Below, piece by piece: positions 22,928-27,372 of a DNA stretch of 27,372 nucleotides. The notes beneath the pieces were generated by a model, which saw nothing but the letters and a program-made list of their open reading frames with translations, had not been told where the DNA came from and ran no database searches. The position numbers were made by a program, and so were the translations under genes. Source of the DNA: an uncultured Eubacterium sp. (GTDB lineage Bacteria > Bacillota > Clostridia > Oscillospirales > Acutalibacteraceae); assembly GCA_905233805.1 (NCBI GenBank), contig CAJOER010000005.1, forward strand, positions 45,818 through 73,189, read 5' to 3'. Positions within the stretch are counted from its first letter, which is position 1. Every line of letters starts with the position of its first letter.

Positions 22928-23191
22928 ATGAAACTTAAAAAGGATATAGTGCTCGGCTGCGTTGACGGAAACCACTTCGCTATCGCGACGGGAAGGATGT
23001 CAAAAAAGCTTAAAGGCATTATTAATAATAACGATACGGCGGACTTTATTTTTCAGCTTCTTAAAACGGAGCAGAGTGAGGACAGCATAGTAAAAGCCAT
23101 GCTTGAAAAATACGACGCTCCCGAAGAGGAAATAAGAACCGACGTAAAAGAGATAATTGAAAAACTTGATTCAATGGGCATTCTGGAGTAA
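22928..23191 (+). CDS. PqqD-like (RiPP recognition element) small protein
   Basis: AAGGTGAAATA precedes ATG 22928. The 87 residues follow the PqqD fold: a short beta-hairpin (KDIVLGCVDGNHFAIATG), a helix with NNDTADFIFQLLKTEQSED, then a winged-helix part (IVKAMLEKYDAPEEEIRTDV) and the closing helix IIEKLDSMGILE. PqqD domains bind the leader of ribosomally made peptides and present it to modifying enzymes; stand-alone copies also occur in polysaccharide and unknown loci. The next gene starts 2 nt after the stop, so the two are surely co-translated. No radical SAM enzyme is in the window. Confidence 0.85.
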   Translation: MKLKKDIVLGCVDGNHFAIATGRMSKKLKGIINNNDTADFIFQLLKTEQSEDSIVKAMLEKYDAPEEEIRTDVKEIIEKLDSMGILE

Positions 23192-23193
23192 GT

Positions 23194-24294
23194 ATGATAA
23201 AAACGAAAAATGCTGAAATAGATTATTTGCTCACTCTTCTTAACAGCGCAATTAAAGGCACCGACGCTCCCGAGGGCGACGGCGTTGATTTTGACAGGCT
23301 GTTAAAACTCGCAAGAGAGCAGCAGGTTTATACAACCGTTCTTCCCGTTCTTGAAAAAAGCGGGGCGCTCAGCGAGGAGCAGAAAAAAGAGTGGAACAAC
23401 CACCGCCTTTCGGAACTGAAAAAGACGATTACCGTTGATTCCGAGCGGGCAATAATCTGTGAAGAGCTTGACAGGGAAAAAATTAAATATATGTTCCTTA
23501 AGGGGCTCAATATAAGGGATTATTATCCCAAGTCCTCAATGCGCCAGATGAGTGATAACGATATTCTCTACGACGAAACGAGGCGCGACGACCTTTGCAG
23601 GATAATGAAAAAACTCGGCTATTATATCGGCGCGTCGGGAGGAATATCCGACGACTTTTATAAAAAACCGTACGCGACCTTTGAGTTTCACAGAACGCTC
23701 TTTAACCCTGAGGAGGAGTTCTGCCCCGAGTTTGACCCGTGGGTAAACGCAAAGCCCTGCTCAAAGGATTCGTCAAGATATCTTATGAGCAAAGAGGATA
23801 ATTATATCTACGCCATAGGCCATATGTATAAGCATTATTACTGTATTGACGGTTGCGGCGTAAGATTTATCTGTGATTTATATCTTCTTACTCACAGCGG
23901 GGACGAACTTGATTTTGATTATATCAACAAAACGCTTTCGGATTTCGGTATATCCGATTTCAATAAGACCGCGCTTGAACTCGCGGAGGCGATTTTTGAG
24001 GATAAAGAACCCGGCGAGAGCGCAAAAGAACTTCTTGATTTTCTCTTTGAAGGCGGAGTCTTCGGAAAATCGAGTTACGATATTGATAAAGAACTTGAAA
24101 AATACGGTTCAAAATCGGGCTTTATTCTTCACAGGGTTTTCCCAGGCGTTGAGGATATGAAAAGGGAATACAGAATTCTTGAAGAAAAGCCCCTGCTTTT
24201 ACCCGCGTACTATGTTTATCGGCTTTTTGATAAATATAAGCACAACAGAAAATATATGAAAAGAGATATTGACGCTCTTAAAAACAAGAAATAA
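23194..24294 (+). CDS. NTP_transf_5-like nucleotidyltransferase family protein
   Basis: The 366 residues contain FLKGLNIRDYYPKSSMRQMS followed by DND (about residues 100-122). This is the L-K-G ... Y-P ... R-x-M-x-D-x-D motif of the NTP_transf_5 family, with the D-x-D of a nucleotidyltransferase active site. N-terminal helices (YLLTLLNSAIKG) and a C-terminal helical region with many charged residues complete it. This family is often encoded beside PqqD-like proteins in Firmicutes, in peptide-modification or surface-polymer loci; its substrate is unknown. The gene is fused translationally to the PqqD-like gene (2-nt gap), and lepA starts 15 nt after it. There is no break in frame. Confidence 0.85.
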   Translation: MIKTKNAEIDYLLTLLNSAIKGTDAPEGDGVDFDRLLKLAREQQVYTTVLPVLEKSGALSEEQKKEWNNHRLSELKKTITVDSERAIICEELDREKIKYMFLKGLNIRDYYPKSSMRQMSDNDILYDETRRDDLCRIMKKLGYYIGASGGISDDFYKKPYATFEFHRTLFNPEEEFCPEFDPWVNAKPCSKDSSRYLMSKEDNYIYAIGHMYKHYYCIDGCGVRFICDLYLLTHSGDELDFDYINKTLSDFGISDFNKTALELAEAIFEDKEPGESAKELLDFLFEGGVFGKSSYDIDKELEKYGSKSGFILHRVFPGVEDMKREYRILEEKPLLLPAYYVYRLFDKYKHNRKYMKRDIDALKNKK

Positions 24295-24309
24295 TCGGAG
24301 GATACCGTA

Positions 24310-26130
24310 TTGGCGGTAAACAAGAAAAACATAAGGAACTTTTCCATAATAGCTCATATCGACCACGGAAAATCAACCCTGGCAGACAGGCTTTTAGAGC
24401 TTACGAGTTCGGTTTCCGAGCGCGATATGCAGGAGCAGATTCTCGACGATATGGAGCTTGAAAGGGAAAGGGGAATTACCATTAAGGCGCACGCCGTAAA
24501 GCTCAATTACACGGCTGAAAACGGCGAGGAGTATATCTTCAATTTAATAGATACCCCGGGCCACGTGGATTTTAACTACGAGGTGTCAAGAAGTCTTGCC
24601 GCCTGCGAGGGCGCGATACTTATCGTTGACGCTTCCCAGGGCGTTGAGGCGCAGACTCTTGCAAACACCTATCTTGCGCTTGACCACGACCTTGATATTC
24701 TTCCCGTTATAAATAAAATCGACCTCGTAGCGGCTGACCCCGAAAGAGCAGCCGAGGAGGTTGAAGAGGTTATCGGAATACCCTGTATGGACGCTCCGAG
24801 AATCAGCGCAAAAACGGGCGAAAACGTTGAGGCGGTGCTCGAATATATAGTTAATGAAATAAAGCCCCCCGAAGGGGACGATAAAAAACCGCTCAAGGCG
24901 CTTATATTCGATTCGGTTTACGATTCTTACCGCGGCGTTATAGTCTACGTAAGAATTATGGACGGTAAAATCAAGGCCGGCGACACGATGAAAATTATGT
25001 CAACGGGCGCAACCTTCAACGTAGTTGAGGTCGGCTATATGAGGGCGACTTCAATGGAAAAAGCCGACGAGCTCACTGCGGGCGAGGTTGGATATATTAC
25101 CGGCTCGATTAAAACCCTCGGCGATGCCCACGTAGGCGATACGATTACGACCGTACCCAACGAAGCGAGCGAGCCGCTTCCCGGTTATCGTAAGGTTAAC
25201 CCCATGGTATTCTGCGGAATTTACCCTGCCGACGGCGCTGACTATGAGGCGCTGCGCGACGCGCTTGAAAAATTACAGCTCAACGACGCTTCGCTCACCT
25301 ATGAGCCTGAAACGTCGAGCGCGCTCGGCTTCGGCTTCCGCTGCGGCTTCTTAGGGCTTTTGCACCTTGAAATTATTCAGGAAAGACTTGACAGGGAGTA
25401 TAACCTTGATCTTATTGCAACTGTCCCGAGCGTTGTATATAAAATACACCTAACCGACGGAACGATGGTTGAGGTTGATAACCCGACCAACTATCCCGAC
25501 CCCGCTAATATTGATTACAGCGAGGAGCCCTTTGCCGACGCTCATATCTACGTCCCGAGCGAATTCGTCGGTACGGTTATGGATATGTGCCAGGAAAAGC
25601 GCGGAGTATTCAAGACTATGGATTATATCACTCCCGAAAGGGTTGATATCCACTATGAGCTTCCGCTTAACGAGATTATTTACGATTTCTTTGACGCGCT
25701 CAAATCAAGGACGAGGGGCTATGCCTCGTTTGACTACGAGCTTAACGAGTACAGAAGAAGCGACCTCGTTAAGGTTGACGTTATGCTCAACGGCGATTTG
25801 ATTGACGCGCTCTCGTTTATTATCCACAGGGAAAAGGCGTATCAGCGCGCAAGGCGTATTGCCGAGCAGCTTAAAAAGTATATCCCGCGTCATCTTTTCG
25901 AGATACCGATTCAGGTAGGCATCGGCGGAAAGATTATCGCAAGAGAAACCGTCAAGGCGCTTCGCAAGGACGTGCTTGCAAAATGCTACGGCGGCGACGT
26001 AACGAGAAAGAAAAAACTGCTTGAAAAGCAGAAGGAAGGTAAAAAGCGTATGCGCCAGTTCGGTTCCGTTGAGGTTCCGCAGGAGGCGTTCCTCGCCGTC
26101 CTCAAACTTTCAAGCGACGATGACGATTAA
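24310..26130 (+). CDS. lepA: Elongation factor 4 (LepA), ribosome-associated GTPase
   Basis: EF4 binds ribosomes and helps back-translocation or initiation under stress. The start is TTG 24310, with GGAGG 8 nt upstream; it gives MAVNKKNIRNFSIIAHIDHG. The 606 residues match the family length (about 600). GTPase motifs: AHIDHGKST (G1), RGITIKAH (G2), DTPGHVDF (G3), NKIDL (G4), SAKTG (G5). Domains II and III, the EF-G-like domain V (GFRCGFLGLLHLEI, with the LepA-specific continuation) and the LepA C-terminal domain (ending with FGSVEVPQEAFLAVLKLSSD) are all present. It closes the operon and is followed by a strong terminator. Confidence 0.98.
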   Translation: MAVNKKNIRNFSIIAHIDHGKSTLADRLLELTSSVSERDMQEQILDDMELERERGITIKAHAVKLNYTAENGEEYIFNLIDTPGHVDFNYEVSRSLAACEGAILIVDASQGVEAQTLANTYLALDHDLDILPVINKIDLVAADPERAAEEVEEVIGIPCMDAPRISAKTGENVEAVLEYIVNEIKPPEGDDKKPLKALIFDSVYDSYRGVIVYVRIMDGKIKAGDTMKIMSTGATFNVVEVGYMRATSMEKADELTAGEVGYITGSIKTLGDAHVGDTITTVPNEASEPLPGYRKVNPMVFCGIYPADGADYEALRDALEKLQLNDASLTYEPETSSALGFGFRCGFLGLLHLEIIQERLDREYNLDLIATVPSVVYKIHLTDGTMVEVDNPTNYPDPANIDYSEEPFADAHIYVPSEFVGTVMDMCQEKRGVFKTMDYITPERVDIHYELPLNEIIYDFFDALKSRTRGYASFDYELNEYRRSDLVKVDVMLNGDLIDALSFIIHREKAYQRARRIAEQLKKYIPRHLFEIPIQVGIGGKIIARETVKALRKDVLAKCYGGDVTRKKKLLEKQKEGKKRMRQFGSVEVPQEAFLAVLKLSSDDDD

Positions 26131-26166
26131 AAAACGGTGTCCGATGGACACCGTTTTGTTTTTTTT
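26129..26166. terminator. Bidirectional terminator after lepA
   Basis: AAAACGGTGTCC (26131-26142), GAT loop, GGACACCGTTTT (26146-26157), with a T-rich run after it and A-run before it. It serves lepA and the minus-strand membrane protein that ends at 26165. Confidence 0.92.
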
Positions 26167-26587
26167 ATTTTTTATAAATCTGGAATATTCTTGCGCCGGA
26201 GTAAATAATCGGTATTGAGAGTACGGAGTATAATACCGCGATTGCAATTACTATCGCTTTTTCCCTCGCGGTTTCACCGGTGAACGCGTAGTAAATGCTT
26301 ATTGCCGAAATGATTAACGGCACTATTTCGTAAAACACGGGGAACTCAACTGTCATATCTTTTTTCTTGGCGTCACTCGTCATAAAGATAAGAAGAATTC
26401 CGAGGAGGACAAGCCCTGCCTGAAAGAGGAGCATATTGAAAAACAGACTTTCGTTTGAACTCATTCCGCTTACGTAGAATACTGATACAAAATCCTTTTT
26501 GAAGAGCAGAATTACCGCAACGGCAAGACCTACTCCGTAGTTTGCAACGTTAATAAAAACGCTGAGTATTTTAGATAATTCTTTCAT
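26165..26587 (-). CDS. Small integral membrane protein of unknown function
   Basis: The 140 residues form four likely membrane helices: NVANYGVGLAVAVILLF; LFFNMLLFQAGLVLLGILLI; VFYEIVPLIISAISIYYAF; and AIVIAIAVLYSVLSIPIIY. Short charged loops (SDAKKKD, TGETAREK) lie between them. There is no catalytic motif. The ATG at 26587 shares its A with the hisC stop (TAATG), so translation is coupled to hisC. I know no family for it. Confidence 0.82.
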   Translation of the reverse strand: MKELSKILSVFINVANYGVGLAVAVILLFKKDFVSVFYVSGMSSNESLFFNMLLFQAGLVLLGILLIFMTSDAKKKDMTVEFPVFYEIVPLIISAISIYYAFTGETAREKAIVIAIAVLYSVLSIPIIYSGARIFQIYKK

Positions 26588-27372
26588 TAGCTGTTCTCCT
26601 TAATATAGTTTTTGATTTCACCGATAAGCGCGTCAATTTCCGCGTCGGTTCCGATTGAAATTCTGAGATAATTATCAATTTTCGGAAGATTAAAATATCT
26701 TACGAATACTTTTTTTGATTTAAGATAATTAAACAGGGCTTCGGCGCCGTATTTTTTGTGCGTGCAGAAAATGAAGTTTGCCTGAGAGTCGAGGACCGTG
26801 AAGCCGAGTCCTCTGAGTTCGTTTGTCAGGCGCTCCCTTGTTTTAATAATCTTTTTGATTGTTTCTTTAAAATACGCGTCGTCCTTTATTGAGGCGATGC
26901 CTGCGGCGATTGAAAGCGAGTCAACCGTGTAGGAATTGTATGAATTTTTAACCGCCTCCAAAACCGAAATAAGAGTCTTGCTGCCGATAGCAAAGCCTAT
27001 TCTCAGCCCTGCGAGGGAACGCGATTTTGAAAACGTGCCCGTAACAAGAAGGTTTTCATATTCTTTCGTGAGAGGCGCCGAGGTCTTGCCGCCGAAATCG
27101 ACGTATGCCTCGTCAATTATAACCACGCTGTCACGGTTGTAATCAAGTAGTTTTTTTATAAATTCTTCGCCCTCGCCGATTGAGGTCGGAGCGTTCGGGT
27201 TCGGGATAATAACGCCGCCGTTTTCCTCTTTGTAATCCTCAGGGTTAATTCTGAAATCCTCCCCGAGCGGGTAGGTTTTATACGGAATATTAAAGAGTCT
27301 GCACCAAACGGGGTAAAAGCTGTACGTGATATCGGGGTAAACTATCGGCTTATCGCTGTTAAAAAACGCCTG
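26587..27372 (-). CDS. hisC: Histidinol-phosphate aminotransferase-like PLP enzyme, 5' end outside the window
   Basis: This class I/II aminotransferase converts histidinol phosphate and 2-oxoglutarate in histidine synthesis. The frame is open to the right edge, giving 261 residues; about 90-100 N-terminal residues lie outside. Seen: VYPDITYSFYPVWCRL, IIPNPNAPTS (substrate/PLP pocket), VIIDEAYVDFGG with the PLP-ring Asp, GTFSKSRSLAGLRIGFAIG with the Schiff-base Lys, and the C-terminal Arg-containing LRISIGTDAEID. The A-Y-V-D-F motif is typical of HisC; a close aminotransferase, for example of the CobD or aromatic type, is less likely. It overlaps the next minus-strand gene by 1 nt. Confidence 0.9.
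   Translation of the reverse strand, partial: QAFFNSDKPIVYPDITYSFYPVWCRLFNIPYKTYPLGEDFRINPEDYKEENGGVIIPNPNAPTSIGEGEEFIKKLLDYNRDSVVIIDEAYVDFGGKTSAPLTKEYENLLVTGTFSKSRSLAGLRIGFAIGSKTLISVLEAVKNSYNSYTVDSLSIAAGIASIKDDAYFKETIKKIIKTRERLTNELRGLGFTVLDSQANFIFCTHKKYGAEALFNYLKSKKVFVRYFNLPKIDNYLRISIGTDAEIDALIGEIKNYIKENS

Noticed and set aside
22208..22975. 255-codon minus-strand frame
   Set aside because: Antisense to the flavoprotein gene; composition (many Arg, Val, Asn, Tyr) is that of a mirror frame and no start signal is present.
1..27372. CRISPR array, tRNA, insertion sequence or prophage
   Set aside because: No regularly spaced repeats, cloverleaf sequences, transposase/integrase motifs or phage genes were found.

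Overview
The window looks like part of a chromosome from a gut- or rumen-type clostridium (Firmicutes, probably Oscillospirales/Ruminococcaceae). The reasons are: GGAGG-type ribosome binding sites with ATG, GTG and TTG starts; promoters close to TTGACA-N17-TATAAT; Rho-independent terminators; a manganese riboswitch; and secreted proteins with type I dockerins, InlB-type repeats and CxxC 'CSVCG' repeats. No mobile element, tRNA, CRISPR array or phage gene was seen.

Layout. (1) 1-12117 is a secreted-protein island. A truncated exported protein (1-776, minus) is divergent from a plus-strand run at 1644-12016. That run holds a giant dockerin protein (broken by a -1 frame change near 2338), a 360-residue protein with a cohesin-like N-terminal half plus a dockerin, a 1056-residue repeat protein with no visible anchor, and a 37-residue peptide gene, then a strong terminator. 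The divergent region (777-1643) carries two good promoters, a structured leader and several inverted repeats. Hairpins sit in all three intercistronic gaps of the run. (2) 12084-13830 holds an LCP-family cell-wall ligase (minus) divergent from the RNase P RNA gene. (3) 13858-15683 holds a class II aldolase and an IolC-type sugar kinase. (4) 15712-18516 holds a complete yybP-ykoY (Mn2+) riboswitch with overlapping terminator, controlling a P2A-type cation ATPase. (5) 18505-19886 holds a TrmA/RlmD-family RNA uracil methyltransferase. (6) 19872-26166 is a tight operon: DUF1963 protein, hexapeptide acyltransferase, COG2509-like flavoprotein, PqqD-like protein, NTP_transf_5-like nucleotidyltransferase, lepA. 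(7) 26165-27372 (minus) holds a small membrane protein and hisC, which runs off the right edge.

Two themes stand out. First, the 37-residue leader-like peptide, together with the separate PqqD-like/nucleotidyltransferase/flavoprotein set, suggests an undescribed peptide-modification or surface-assembly system alongside a dockerin-based surface complex; this link is inference. Second, three conserved genes (iolC, the ATPase, the RNA methyltransferase) each lack about 45-65 nt of conserved coding sequence in a frame-breaking way, and the giant dockerin gene is also out of frame. Four such lesions in about 17 kb point either to an assembly problem or to real gene decay, and should be settled before the functions are taken at face value.
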